In this document: positions 9,923 to 20,045 of the stretch, in pieces
How the letters are laid out: each line of letters starts with the position of its first letter
Position numbering within the stretch: the stretch's first letter is position 1
Source of the DNA: Rhodothalassium salexigens DSM 2132
GTDB lineage: Bacteria > Pseudomonadota > Alphaproteobacteria > Sphingomonadales > Rhodothalassiaceae
NCBI RefSeq assembly: GCF_004341375.1
Contig: NZ_SLXO01000005.1
Coordinates: 62,001 to 126,000, forward strand
Reading direction: 5' to 3'
DNA length: 64,000 nucleotides
The notes under the pieces: generated by a model
Databases searched by the model: none
What the model was told of the DNA's origin: nothing
Seen by the model: the letters and a program-made list of their open reading frames with translations, nothing else
Position numbers and translations under genes: made by a program

Positions 9923-9956
9923 CCGGACGCGGGCCAAGCAGGCGGGACGAAACCGT

Positions 9957-10718
9957 ATGAGCACGTTGGTAAGCCTGATCCTGGCGCTCGCCCTGTTGGT
10001 GGCGGCCCTGGTCATGAGCGGACAGCCACTGGCCTATCTGAACGCCGTGGGACTGGTGGTGGTGGTCGCCGGCTCGGCGGCGGTAACCGCGGTCAGTTTT
10101 CGGCCGGCGGAGCTGGCCGCCCTGCCCGGCGCGCTGGCGCGGCTGGCGTTCGGGCACGCGCCCGACGCCGGCCATGCCGGTGTCCAGGCGCTGGAACTGG
10201 CCGAGGAATCGCGCCGCGACGGCATCCTGGCGCTGGAGCGCTCGCTGCCCCTGGTCGACGAGCGCTCGCTGCTCGGCACCGGGTTGGCGCTGTTGATCGA
10301 CGGCGCCACGCCCGAGGATGTGGACGCGCACATGGCCCGCGAGGCGGCGACCTGGAACGCCAAGGATCTGTTCGCGGTCGACGTGCTGCGCCGGCTGGGC
10401 GAGGTGGCGCCGGCGATGGGGCTGATCGGTACGCTCATCGGGCTGGTCAACATGCTGACCTCGCTCAACGATCCCAGCACCATCGGCCCGGCCATGGCGA
10501 TCGCGCTGCTGACCACCTTCTACGGCATCGTGCTGGCCCACATGGTGATGATCCCGCTGGCCACCAAGGTGCAGCGCGCCGCCGACGAGACCGCCCAGGT
10601 CAACGAGGTTTACAGGCTGGCGATGAGTTCGATCGGGCGGCAGGAAAACCCGCGCCGTCTGGAAATGGCCATCAACGCGATCCTGCCGCCGGCCCGCCGG
10701 ATCGCCTATTTCGATTGA
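9957..10718 (+). CDS. motA: MotA-type stator protein (proton or sodium channel subunit)
   Basis: MotA/PomA proteins form the ion channel of the stator with MotB/PomB and push on FliG. The 253-residue protein has four hydrophobic segments (about residues 5-22, 30-48, 148-170 and 180-203), a charged cytoplasmic loop between the second and third, and the MotA signature around LGEVAPAMGLIGTLIGLVNML. It lies between fliN and flbD in the fliF operon. No motB gene lies beside it, which is unusual for a stator pair, so the partner must be elsewhere. Which ion it uses cannot be told from the sequence. Confidence 0.9.
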   Translation: MSTLVSLILALALLVAALVMSGQPLAYLNAVGLVVVVAGSAAVTAVSFRPAELAALPGALARLAFGHAPDAGHAGVQALELAEESRRDGILALERSLPLVDERSLLGTGLALLIDGATPEDVDAHMAREAATWNAKDLFAVDVLRRLGEVAPAMGLIGTLIGLVNMLTSLNDPSTIGPAMAIALLTTFYGIVLAHMVMIPLATKVQRAADETAQVNEVYRLAMSSIGRQENPRRLEMAINAILPPARRIAYFD

Positions 10719-10802
10719 TCCCGGTCGGCCAGGGAACGCCCGTGCGGCAAGCCGGGCGCCGAACCGAAACCGCCGGATGACAGGCCGGATGAGGAGACGA
10801 AG

Positions 10803-12197
<1,395 letters not shown>

Positions 12198-12262
12198 CCG
12201 GCCCGGCGGATCGGCCGCGCCCGGGGGGCGTGAACCCCGGCGGCCCTTGAGAGGAACACGCA

Positions 12263-14413
12263 ATGAGTGACGCAGCGGGCGACAACGCCCCGGCCCAGGC
12301 CGGCACCGACGCCCAAGGCGGCGGCCGGCGCGCGCCGTCGGTCGATCTGGGCAAGCTGGTCCGCAACCTGTCCAACACCGAGGTGATGGTACCGGTGGGG
12401 CTGGTGGTGATCCTGGTGATCATGATCCTGCCGATGCCCAGTTGGCTGCTGGACTTCGCGCTGACCGGCTCGTTCACGCTGTCGGTGCTGATCCTCATGC
12501 AGACCCTGTTCATCCGCAAATCCACCGAATTGTCGGCGTTTCCGGTGATGCTGCTGGTCGCCACCCTGATCCGCCTGGCGCTCAACGTGGCGTCCACCAA
12601 GCTGATCCTGGGCAAGGGCCACGAAGGCACCGACGCCGCCGGCCAGGTGATCCAGTCGTTCGGCATGTTCCTGATGAGCGGCAATGTGGTGCTGGGCATC
12701 ATCGCGTTCGCGATCCTGGTGATCATCAACCTGATGGTGGTCACCAAGGGGGCGACCCGGGTCGCCGAGGTGGCGGCGCGCTTCACCCTCGACGGCATGC
12801 CGGGCAAGCAGATGGCGATCGACGCCGACATGTCCGCCGGCCTGATCGACGAGGAACAAGCGCGCCAGCGGCGCGAGGAATTGCAGCAGGAGGCGACCTT
12901 CTTCGGCGCCATGGACGGCGCGTCCAAGTTCGTCCGCGGCGACGCCATGGCCGGCATCCTGATCACCTTGATCAACATCGTCGGCGGCATCGTCATCGGC
13001 GTGGTGATGAACGATCTGAGCTTCGGCGAGGCGACCAGCCGCTACACCATCCTGACCGTCGGCGACGGGCTGGTCACCCAGATCCCGGCGATCATGATCT
13101 CGATCGCGGCCGGCATCCTGGTCACCAAGGCGGGCGTCGACGGCCACACCGACCAGGCGCTGGTCCAGCAATTGTCCAACTACCCCAAGGGGGTGGCCAT
13201 CGCATCGGGGATGATCCTGGCGCTCGGCCTGCTGCCCGGCCTGCCGTTCGTGCCGTTCGTGACCCTGGGCGGCGGCCTGGCCTACGGCGCCTGGGTGATC
13301 CACAAGCGCACCCAGACCCAAGAAGCCGAGACGGTGGCGGCCGAGGCGGCGCAGGCGCTCGAACCTGCGGCCCCGAAAGAAGAGCCGATCACCACCGCGC
13401 TGGCGCTCGACCAGGTGCGGCTCGAACTGGGCTATGGGCTGTTGCCGCTGATCAACGAGGAACAGGGCTTCCGGCTGACCGATCAGATCAAGGCGCTGCG
13501 CCGGCAACTGGCCAGCGACTACGGCTTCGTCATGCCCTCGGTGCGCATCCTCGATAATATGAACCTGGACCCCAACACCTATCTTTTGAAGATCAAGGAA
13601 GCGGTGGTCGGCGACGGCCAGGTCAAGCCGGGCATGCTGCTGGTCATGGACCCGACCGGCCAGCAGGTGGCGCTGCCGGGCGAGACGACCACCGAACCGG
13701 CATTCGGCCTGCCCGCCACCTGGGTCGACGGCACCATGCGCGAGGAAGCCAATTTCCGCGGCTACACGGCGGTCGACGCCGCCACAGTGGTGACCACCCA
13801 TCTGACCGAGATCGTCAAGGACAATATGCCCGAGCTGTTGTCCTATGCCGAAACCCAGAAGCTGCTGGACGACCTGCCGCGCGAACACCAGAAGCTGGTC
13901 GAGGACATGATCCCGACCACGGTCACCGTGGCCGGCGTGCAGCGGGTGTTGCAGACGCTGTTGGGCGAACGGGTGTCGATCCGCGACCTGCCGACGATCC
14001 TGGAAGGCATTGCCGAGGCCACCAGCTTCACCAATTCCGCGGTGATGATGGCCGAGCATGTGCGCGCCCGGCTGGCCCGCCAGATCAGCCACGACAATGC
14101 CGGCCCGCAAGGCTTTATCCCGCTGTTGATGCTGTCGCCGCAGTGGGAACAGGCGTTCGCCGAGAACCTCACCGGCCCGGGCGAGGACAAGCAATTGTCC
14201 ATGCCGCCGAGCAAGGTGCAGGAATTCATCGGCGCCGTACGCCAGGCGTTCGACAATGCCGCCAACCAGGGCGAGAGCCCGGCGCTGCTGACCAGCCCGG
14301 GCGTGCGGCCCTATGTCCGCTCGATCGTCGAGCGGTTCCGACCCGCGACCGTGGTGCTGTCGCAGGCCGAAATCCACCCCAAGGCCAAAATCCGCACGCT
14401 GGGGCAAGTCTGA
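12263..14413 (+). CDS. flhA: flagellar export gate protein FlhA
   Basis: FlhA is the large inner-membrane component of the flagellar type III export gate; its cytoplasmic ring binds chaperone-substrate complexes. The 716-residue protein has about eight transmembrane segments in the first 350 residues, with the FHIPEP-family loop (ATRVAEVAARFTLDGMPGKQ) near residues 166-190, and a large soluble domain from about residue 370 to the end. GAGAGG lies shortly before the ATG. flhF follows after 46 bases. The protein begins with about 35 polar Ala/Gly-rich residues before the first conserved motif. Confidence 0.97.
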   Translation: MSDAAGDNAPAQAGTDAQGGGRRAPSVDLGKLVRNLSNTEVMVPVGLVVILVIMILPMPSWLLDFALTGSFTLSVLILMQTLFIRKSTELSAFPVMLLVATLIRLALNVASTKLILGKGHEGTDAAGQVIQSFGMFLMSGNVVLGIIAFAILVIINLMVVTKGATRVAEVAARFTLDGMPGKQMAIDADMSAGLIDEEQARQRREELQQEATFFGAMDGASKFVRGDAMAGILITLINIVGGIVIGVVMNDLSFGEATSRYTILTVGDGLVTQIPAIMISIAAGILVTKAGVDGHTDQALVQQLSNYPKGVAIASGMILALGLLPGLPFVPFVTLGGGLAYGAWVIHKRTQTQEAETVAAEAAQALEPAAPKEEPITTALALDQVRLELGYGLLPLINEEQGFRLTDQIKALRRQLASDYGFVMPSVRILDNMNLDPNTYLLKIKEAVVGDGQVKPGMLLVMDPTGQQVALPGETTTEPAFGLPATWVDGTMREEANFRGYTAVDAATVVTTHLTEIVKDNMPELLSYAETQKLLDDLPREHQKLVEDMIPTTVTVAGVQRVLQTLLGERVSIRDLPTILEGIAEATSFTNSAVMMAEHVRARLARQISHDNAGPQGFIPLLMLSPQWEQAFAENLTGPGEDKQLSMPPSKVQEFIGAVRQAFDNAANQGESPALLTSPGVRPYVRSIVERFRPATVVLSQAEIHPKAKIRTLGQV

Positions 14414-14459
14414 TGTATCCATGCTTCCCGCCGTCGCCCCGCTGTCGTAGGGCGCGCCC

Positions 14460-15506
14460 ATGAGGCTCAAGACCTTCAACGCCCGGACCATGTCCGACGT
14501 GATGACGCGGGTGCGCACCGAGATGGGCCCCGACGCGATCATCGTGTCGATCGACCAGAACGACAAATCGGGCGTGCGCGTCACCGCCGCGGCCGAGGGC
14601 GGCGGCTATGGCGGCGGCGGCAGCGAGACCGGCACCCACACGGTGTCGATCCCCGGCGCCGACGGTGCCGCCGGCGACCTGACCGCGCGCACCGAATTCG
14701 GCACCACCGAGCGCTATTACGACACCGCCGAATTGACCGCGATCTTCAGCCATCACGGCGTGCCCTACGAACTGGCCGCACGCTTGCAGGAGGCCGCCAC
14801 CGCCAACGACGCCGCCTCGCTGGTCGAGGCGCTGGCGCTGGCGCTCGAAACGGTGATCCCGGTGTCGCCCATGGCGCTGGCCCAGGAAACGCCGATCATG
14901 CTGGTCGGCGCGCCCGGGGTCGGCAAAAGCATCACCTGCGCCAAGCTGGCCGCCGAGGCACGGCTCAACGGCAAGACCGTGCGCCTGATCTCGTCCGACG
15001 CGGTCAAGTCGGGCGGCATCGAGCAGTTGGGCCGCCTGGCCGACCTGATGCAGATCGAGTTGGTGCTGGCGCTCGACGAGGCGTCGCTGCGCCACGCCGC
15101 CGCAAAGGCGCGCGAGGAGGCCGACTTGACGCTGATCGACACCACTGGCACCAATCCCTTCAATATCGAGGAGTTGCACGACCTGGCCCGGCTGGTGCGC
15201 GCGTCGCAGGCCGAGCCGGTGGCGCTGATGGCCGCCGGGCTCGACCCGCAGGACGCCGCCGACGTCAGCGAGGTGTTCGCCTCCATGGGCGCCCGGCGGC
15301 TGATCGTCACGCGGCTCGACACGGCGCGGCGCTTCGCCAGCGTGCTGTCGGCGGCGCGCGCCGGACCGTTGGCGCTTGCAGGCGTCTCCCGCTCGCCCTA
15401 TGTGGCTGATGGGGTGGAGACTCCGAGCTACATGGCCCTGGCGCGTTTGCTTGCGGCCCTGCCCTTTTCCGCCTATCCTGACAAGAAACCGGAGCGGATC
15501 GCTTGA
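14460..15506 (+). CDS. flhF: flagellar SRP-like GTPase FlhF
   Basis: FlhF is an SRP-family GTPase that marks the site and helps set the number of polar flagella. The 348-residue product has the short basic N-terminal segment (MRLKTFNARTMSDVMTRVR), a Gly-rich linker at about 47-56, an N-domain helix region, and a G domain with the P-loop GAPGVGKS at 150-157 and a G3-like DTTGTN motif. It is shorter than gammaproteobacterial FlhF, mainly through a reduced linker. Its TGA shares a base with the flhG ATG (TGATG), so the two are probably translated together. Confidence 0.9.
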   Translation: MRLKTFNARTMSDVMTRVRTEMGPDAIIVSIDQNDKSGVRVTAAAEGGGYGGGGSETGTHTVSIPGADGAAGDLTARTEFGTTERYYDTAELTAIFSHHGVPYELAARLQEAATANDAASLVEALALALETVIPVSPMALAQETPIMLVGAPGVGKSITCAKLAAEARLNGKTVRLISSDAVKSGGIEQLGRLADLMQIELVLALDEASLRHAAAKAREEADLTLIDTTGTNPFNIEELHDLARLVRASQAEPVALMAAGLDPQDAADVSEVFASMGARRLIVTRLDTARRFASVLSAARAGPLALAGVSRSPYVADGVETPSYMALARLLAALPFSAYPDKKPERIA

Positions 15507-16303
15507 TGACCGCCGTGCAGCAGCAACTGACGCCTGAGAAGAAGCTGATCACCGTCGCCTCGGGCAAGGGCGGTGTGGGCAAGACGTGGTTCTCCGTGAC
15601 CCTCACCCAAGCGCTTGCCGAACAGAGCGAGCGCGTGTTGTTGTTCGATGGCGACCTCGGCCTGGCCAATGTGGACATCCAGTTGGGCCTGATGCCGCGC
15701 TACGACATCGGCCACATCATCAACGGCGCCCAGGACATCGGCTCGGCGGTGACGCCGTTCAACGACGGCGCGCGCGCCGGCAATGGCGGCTTCGACATCC
15801 TGGCCGGCAAGTCGGGCTCGGGCGCCTTGGGCGCCATGTCGCGCGAACGGCTGCTCAGCGTGCGCAGCCAGTTGATCCAGGCCGCCAACCAGTATGACCG
15901 GGTGGTGCTGGACATGGCCGCCGGGGTCGACAATTCGGTGCTGGTGCTGTCCCAGCATCGCGGCATCATCCTGGTGGTGATGACCCCCGACCCGACATCG
16001 CTGACCGACGCCTATGCGTTCATCAAGATGCTGACCATGCGCCTGCCCGATGCCGACATCCGCATCGTGGTCAACGCCGCCAGTTCGCAAAAGGAAGGCG
16101 AGCGGATGTACGAGGCGATCCGCCGCGCCTGCCAGGGCTTCCTGAAGATCTCGCCGCCCTTGGCCGGGGTGGTCAAGTTCGACAACAAGGTGCGCGACGC
16201 GATCCGCCACCAGACGCCGATCCTGACCCGCCACCCCAATTCGGTCGGCGGCGCCTCGGTGGTCGAACTCGCGCGCGGCCTGCGCAGCGGCGTCCCGGCC
16301 TGA
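15506..16303 (+). CDS. flhG: MinD-like flagellar number regulator FlhG (FleN)
   Basis: FlhG is a MinD-type ATPase that restrains FlhF and so limits flagellar number. The 265-residue protein opens with the deviant Walker A motif GKGGVGKT near residue 18 and the MinD-type FDGDLGLANVDIQLGL, and keeps the switch segment around VVLDMAAGVDNSV. The ATG at 15506 overlaps the flhF stop as TGATG; a TTG one codon earlier is the alternative. FlhF with FlhG suggests a polar or number-controlled flagellum. Confidence 0.92.
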   Translation: MTAVQQQLTPEKKLITVASGKGGVGKTWFSVTLTQALAEQSERVLLFDGDLGLANVDIQLGLMPRYDIGHIINGAQDIGSAVTPFNDGARAGNGGFDILAGKSGSGALGAMSRERLLSVRSQLIQAANQYDRVVLDMAAGVDNSVLVLSQHRGIILVVMTPDPTSLTDAYAFIKMLTMRLPDADIRIVVNAASSQKEGERMYEAIRRACQGFLKISPPLAGVVKFDNKVRDAIRHQTPILTRHPNSVGGASVVELARGLRSGVPA

Positions 16304-16311
16304 GCCCCCCG

Positions 16312-16833
16312 ATGGCCCGGTTCGACCAGGACGACCGCGACGACGCCCCCGAACCGGCGGACCCCGAACCGGCGGACGACGACCGCCCGGCGGCGTTCGG
16401 ACATCCGCCGCTGCACGACCCGCACCTGAAGGCCCGGCGCGCTCATCTGACCACCGGGGCAAGCCCGCTCGGCGGCCATGCCTGTTCGGTGGCACTGACC
16501 CTGTCGCTGCCGCTCGGCGCGCTCACCGCGCCGGCCGAGGCCGATCTGGTCTATGTGCCGGCGCGCCTGGTGCTCGACCCGGCGAGCCTCGACGCCTATG
16601 GCGTGGCGTTGTGCGCGGAGGCGACGACCGGCGCCGTCGACCTGCACCGCCTGGCCGCGACCATCGCCGCCGACCTGGCCGACGCCGTGCTGCCGCGCTA
16701 TCTGCACGTGCGCCTCGCCGCCGAAACCGGCCCGGGCGTGCGCGCGGAAGTACGCGTGGAAGACCGTCAACCCGGTTGGCACGGCACGGTTCCGGGGCCG
16801 GCGCCCGGCGCCGCGGCGGCCCTCGAAGGCTGA
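16312..16833 (+). CDS. QueF-like T-fold protein lacking the catalytic cysteine, function unknown
   Basis: No function is assigned. The 173-residue product starts with an acidic, Pro-rich segment (to about residue 30). Its middle and C-terminal part resembles the T-fold of QueF nitrile reductase: YVPARLVLDPASLDAY aligns with the YIP...SKSLKLY segment, the following His and Ile-rich helix aligns with the FHE region, and LPRYLHVRL aligns with DPRYIEV. The catalytic Cys of QueF (in the CPxTGQPD motif) is absent and the ESKSLK glutamate is replaced, so it is not expected to be a reductase. It begins 8 bases after flhG and seems to be the last gene of the flagellar operon. The similarity was judged by eye and needs a profile search. 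Confidence 0.5.
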   Translation: MARFDQDDRDDAPEPADPEPADDDRPAAFGHPPLHDPHLKARRAHLTTGASPLGGHACSVALTLSLPLGALTAPAEADLVYVPARLVLDPASLDAYGVALCAEATTGAVDLHRLAATIAADLADAVLPRYLHVRLAAETGPGVRAEVRVEDRQPGWHGTVPGPAPGAAAALEG

Positions 16834-16857
16834 AACCGGCAGCGTTTCCCCGCTTGT

Positions 16858-16876
16858 GACCGCCGGTTCGGCGGTC
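16858..16876 (+). terminator. possible hairpin at the end of the flagellar operon
   Basis: GACCGCC (16858-16864) and GGCGGTC (16870-16876) form a 7-bp stem with a 5-base loop, 24 bases after the QueF-like gene. No T-run follows, so an intrinsic terminator is doubtful. Confidence 0.3.
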
Positions 16877-17092
16877 TAAGACCGACCCGGCGGCCTCGGC
16901 GCCATGGCGTCGGCGCCTTTGGACGCGCCGCGCCGGCCTGGGCGCCGCCGCCCCGGACCGACGCGGCAGCGTCACGCTGGGTTGCACCGCCACGAGCCGC
17001 ATCCCACGCTGTCGTCCGTTCCCCCCCTCTATCGGACGGGAAGAGGGGCAAGGCTGACCGTCCCGTCGTCGCCCGTCCGCCCCGGAGCCGTC

Positions 17093-18097
17093 ATGGTCAA
17101 CGCCCTGCTGTTTGTCGCCTGCTCGCTCATCTGGGGCTCCACCTGGTACGCGATCGAATTCCAGTTGGGGGCCGTGCCGCAAGCCTGGTCGGTGGCCTAT
17201 CGCTTCGCCGGCGCCGGGCTGATCTTGATGGGCGTTTGCCTGGCCCGTCGGGTGCGGCTGACCTGGCGCCCGGCCGACCACGCGCTGTTCGCCGCCGTCG
17301 GGCTGTTTCTGTTCTCGGCCAATTATCTGTTCGTCTATCTGGGCACCGGCTATCTGACCTCGGGCCTGGTGGCGGTGGCGTTTTCCGCCTTGTCGGTGTT
17401 CAACCTGGTCAATGGCCGGCTTTATCTGGGCCAGCGGATCTCCGGCGCCACGGCGGCGGGGGCGGGCGCCGGCCTGGGCGGGGTGGTGCTGCTGTTCTGG
17501 CGCGAGGTGAGCGCCTTTTCGCTTGCCGACGACACGCTGGTCGGGCTGGCGCTGATCCTGGTGGCGGGCTATCTGGCGTCCACCGGCAACACGCTCCTGG
17601 CCGCCGAGCGCACCCGCCGGGTGCCCGGTCTGGCGCTCAATGCCTGGGCGATGCTCTATGGCGGCGGGGCGATGGCGCTCGCCGCGCTGATCTGGAAGGG
17701 GCCGCCGGTGATCGACACCAGCCCCGCCTATCTCCTGTCCTATGCCTATCTGGTGATCGCCGGCTCGGTGCTGACCTTCACCATGTATCTGGTGCTGGTG
17801 CAGCGCGAGGGCTTGGCGCGCGCCGGCTATGTGGCGGTGATGACGCCGCTGGTCGCCCTGCTGATCTCGACCCTGTTCGAGGGCTATACCTGGCACGCCA
17901 CCGGCTTCGCCGGCATCGCGCTGGTGCTGCTGGGCAATCTGCTGATCAAGCGACCGACCCGGCGGTTGCGGCAAACCCGCAACACCGCCCCGAACACCGC
18001 CCCGGACACCGCCCGGCAGGACGGCGCGGACGGCGGCGGCACGACACCGGCGCCGCTTGCCAACCCCGCCGCCCCCAAAGACCGCCAGGCCTCCTGA
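17093..18097 (+). CDS. EamA/DMT-family transporter
   Basis: Drug/metabolite transporter family membrane protein of 334 residues with about ten hydrophobic segments in two EamA repeats; the first begins at the N-terminus (LLFVACSLIWGSTWYAI) and the second at about residue 150. Such proteins export or import small metabolites, but the substrate cannot be told from sequence. The ATG at 17093 has GGAG 5 bases upstream; the frame is open for 63 more codons upstream, but that stretch is Arg/Pro-rich and unlike a transporter. The last 40 residues are polar and Thr/Pro-rich. It converges with the aminotransferase gene. Confidence 0.85.
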   Translation: MVNALLFVACSLIWGSTWYAIEFQLGAVPQAWSVAYRFAGAGLILMGVCLARRVRLTWRPADHALFAAVGLFLFSANYLFVYLGTGYLTSGLVAVAFSALSVFNLVNGRLYLGQRISGATAAGAGAGLGGVVLLFWREVSAFSLADDTLVGLALILVAGYLASTGNTLLAAERTRRVPGLALNAWAMLYGGGAMALAALIWKGPPVIDTSPAYLLSYAYLVIAGSVLTFTMYLVLVQREGLARAGYVAVMTPLVALLISTLFEGYTWHATGFAGIALVLLGNLLIKRPTRRLRQTRNTAPNTAPDTARQDGADGGGTTPAPLANPAAPKDRQAS

Positions 18098-18148
18098 GCC
18101 TGCGGAGCCCCCTGAGCCACAGAAGCCCCGCGAGCCACCGAAGCCCGA

Positions 18149-19540
18149 TCAGTCGCCGCCGGTCAAGCGGCCGTGGACCTCGTCGAGCGCACTTTCGAGC
18201 ACGCTGACCGTGTGTTCGATCTCGGCGTCATTGACCACCAGGGGCGGGCACAGCACCAGCGCGTTGCCCACCGGGCGCACCACCACGCCCTGCATGAGCG
18301 CGGCGTTGCTGATCTGACCGCACACCCCCTGGTCGAGCGGATATTGCCGGCGCGTCGCCTTGTCGGCGACCAGTTCGATGCCGGCGGCCAGGCCCTCGCC
18401 GCGTACCTCGCCGACCAGCGGATGGTCGGCCAGGCTTTGCAGCCGGTCCTGGAAGCGCGGGCCCAAGCTCTCGCGTACCGTGTCGAGCAGGTATTCCTGG
18501 GCCAGGATCTCGATGTTCTTGAGGCACAGGCCGGCGACCACCGGGTGGCCCGAGGTGGTGAAGCCGTGTTGGGTGACGCCGCCCTCGGCCAGCACCTCGG
18601 CCACATGGTCGGCGACCATCGCCGCGCCCACGGGCTGATAGCCCGACGACATGCCCTTGGCCAGACAAACGAAATCGGCCTCGATCCCGAGCTTGGGGTG
18701 ATAGACCCACTCGCCCATGCGGCCGAAGCCGGTGACCGTCTCGTCGACCGCGATCAGAATGTCGTGGGCTTTGGCGATGCGCTGCAATTCCGCCCAATAG
18801 GCCGGCGACGAGAACACCACGCCGGCGCCCACCTGCACCGGCTCGACGAACAGCAAGCCGATGCGGTCGGCGCCGATGCGCTCCACCTTGGCTTCGAGCG
18901 CGCGCGCGCAGGTGAGCGCGAAGTCTTCGGGGCTTTGGTCGCCGCCATTGCGATACCAGGCGGTCGACGGGATGTGGTGCACGCCGTCGAGCGGCAGACC
19001 ATAGGCCTGGTGCATGGCCGGCAGGCCGTTGAGGCTGGCGGTCATCAGGGTCGAGCCGTGATAGGCGTATTCGCGCGCCACCACCTGGATCTTTTCGGGC
19101 TTGCCCTTGAGCCGCCAATAGGCGCGCGCCAGCTTGACGATCGTCTCATTGGCCTCGGAGCCCGAATTGGTGAAGAAGCTCTTGTTGAGATGACCGGGTG
19201 TCATCTCGGACAGCTTCTTGGCCAGCACCGCCGTGTAGGGGTTCGTGGCCCCCTGGAAGGTATGGTAGAAACTCAACTCGCCGACCACCTGGGCGGCGCG
19301 CTCGGCCATGTCCTCGCGCCCATAGCCGATGTTCACGCAGCCGAGCCCGGCGACCATGTCGAGCAATTGTATCCCGGTCTCGACGAACAGCCGGGTGCCC
19401 TTGGCCGCCGTGACCACCAGCGGCCCGTGCTGCTTGAGCGCATTGTCGTCGGTGAACGGGTGCAGGTGGTGGGTCAGGTCCGCCTGCTTGATCAGATTGA
19501 GTTGCTGCTGCCGGGTGTCGGCGGCGGAATCCTGCGCCAT
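18149..19540 (-). CDS. class III pyridoxal-phosphate aminotransferase (omega-amino acid or putrescine:pyruvate type)
   Basis: PLP enzyme of 463 residues that moves an amino group from an omega-amine, such as putrescine or a beta-amino acid, to a keto acid. It shows the class III features: the GSEANETIVKLARAYW segment, the YHGSTLM motif, the DETVTGFGR cofactor motif and the Schiff-base lysine near residue 295 in LAKGMSSGY. The order and spacing of motifs resemble the SpuC and beta-alanine:pyruvate aminotransferases, but the exact substrate is not evident. The gene stands alone between fliJ and the DMT transporter; GGAG lies about 6 bases before the ATG. Confidence 0.85.
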   Translation of the reverse strand: MAQDSAADTRQQQLNLIKQADLTHHLHPFTDDNALKQHGPLVVTAAKGTRLFVETGIQLLDMVAGLGCVNIGYGREDMAERAAQVVGELSFYHTFQGATNPYTAVLAKKLSEMTPGHLNKSFFTNSGSEANETIVKLARAYWRLKGKPEKIQVVAREYAYHGSTLMTASLNGLPAMHQAYGLPLDGVHHIPSTAWYRNGGDQSPEDFALTCARALEAKVERIGADRIGLLFVEPVQVGAGVVFSSPAYWAELQRIAKAHDILIAVDETVTGFGRMGEWVYHPKLGIEADFVCLAKGMSSGYQPVGAAMVADHVAEVLAEGGVTQHGFTTSGHPVVAGLCLKNIEILAQEYLLDTVRESLGPRFQDRLQSLADHPLVGEVRGEGLAAGIELVADKATRRQYPLDQGVCGQISNAALMQGVVVRPVGNALVLCPPLVVNDAEIEHTVSVLESALDEVHGRLTGGD

Positions 19541-19607
19541 TCATGGTCTCCTGCGCGTTGGGTCTGCGGGCCGGGATCGGCGCCCGGCCTGGAAAAGTAG
19601 TCTCGGC

Positions 19608-20045
19608 TCAAGGGTCCGGGGCCAGCGGTCCGGCCGCCGGATCGTGACGGGTCAGACCGATTTCGTCCAGGTCCGCCTGTTCGGCCCGGTCGGCGGCGCG
19701 CTTGGCCGCGTCCTCCTGGCGGTCGAGCATGATCTCGTAGCGCTTGGCCTCTTCGAAGATCTGGCGGATTTCTTCGGCCTTGGCCTCGGCCTCGCGCTCC
19801 AGGGCGGCGACCCGCTCGGCGAGGGCGGCGCGCCGGTCCATGGCGGCGCGGGCGAAGGCGGGATAGGCCATGCGCGCCATGGTGTCGGCTTGGGCGAACA
19901 CCGCCTCGTCGGCCATCTGCTGCGCCAGCGCCTCGGACTGCCCCTGCGCCTGGTCGATCCGGGCGTAGATCTCCGCCTGTTCGCGGCGCTTTTCGTCAAG
20001 CTGCTGGCGGCTCAGCCGGATCAGTTGGCGCAGGGTGCGCTTCAT
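19608..20045 (-). CDS. fliJ: flagellar export chaperone FliJ
   Basis: FliJ is a small coiled-coil protein that links the FliI ATPase to FlhA and escorts export substrates. The 145-residue product is almost wholly helical and rich in Glu, Arg, Ala and Gln ([39 protein letters not shown]), as expected. Its sequence is weakly conserved, so the call leans on size, coiled-coil content and its position directly after fliI, whose stop codon it overlaps by 4 bases (20042-20045). Confidence 0.85.
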   Translation of the reverse strand: MKRTLRQLIRLSRQQLDEKRREQAEIYARIDQAQGQSEALAQQMADEAVFAQADTMARMAYPAFARAAMDRRAALAERVAALEREAEAKAEEIRQIFEEAKRYEIMLDRQEDAAKRAADRAEQADLDEIGLTRHDPAAGPLAPDP

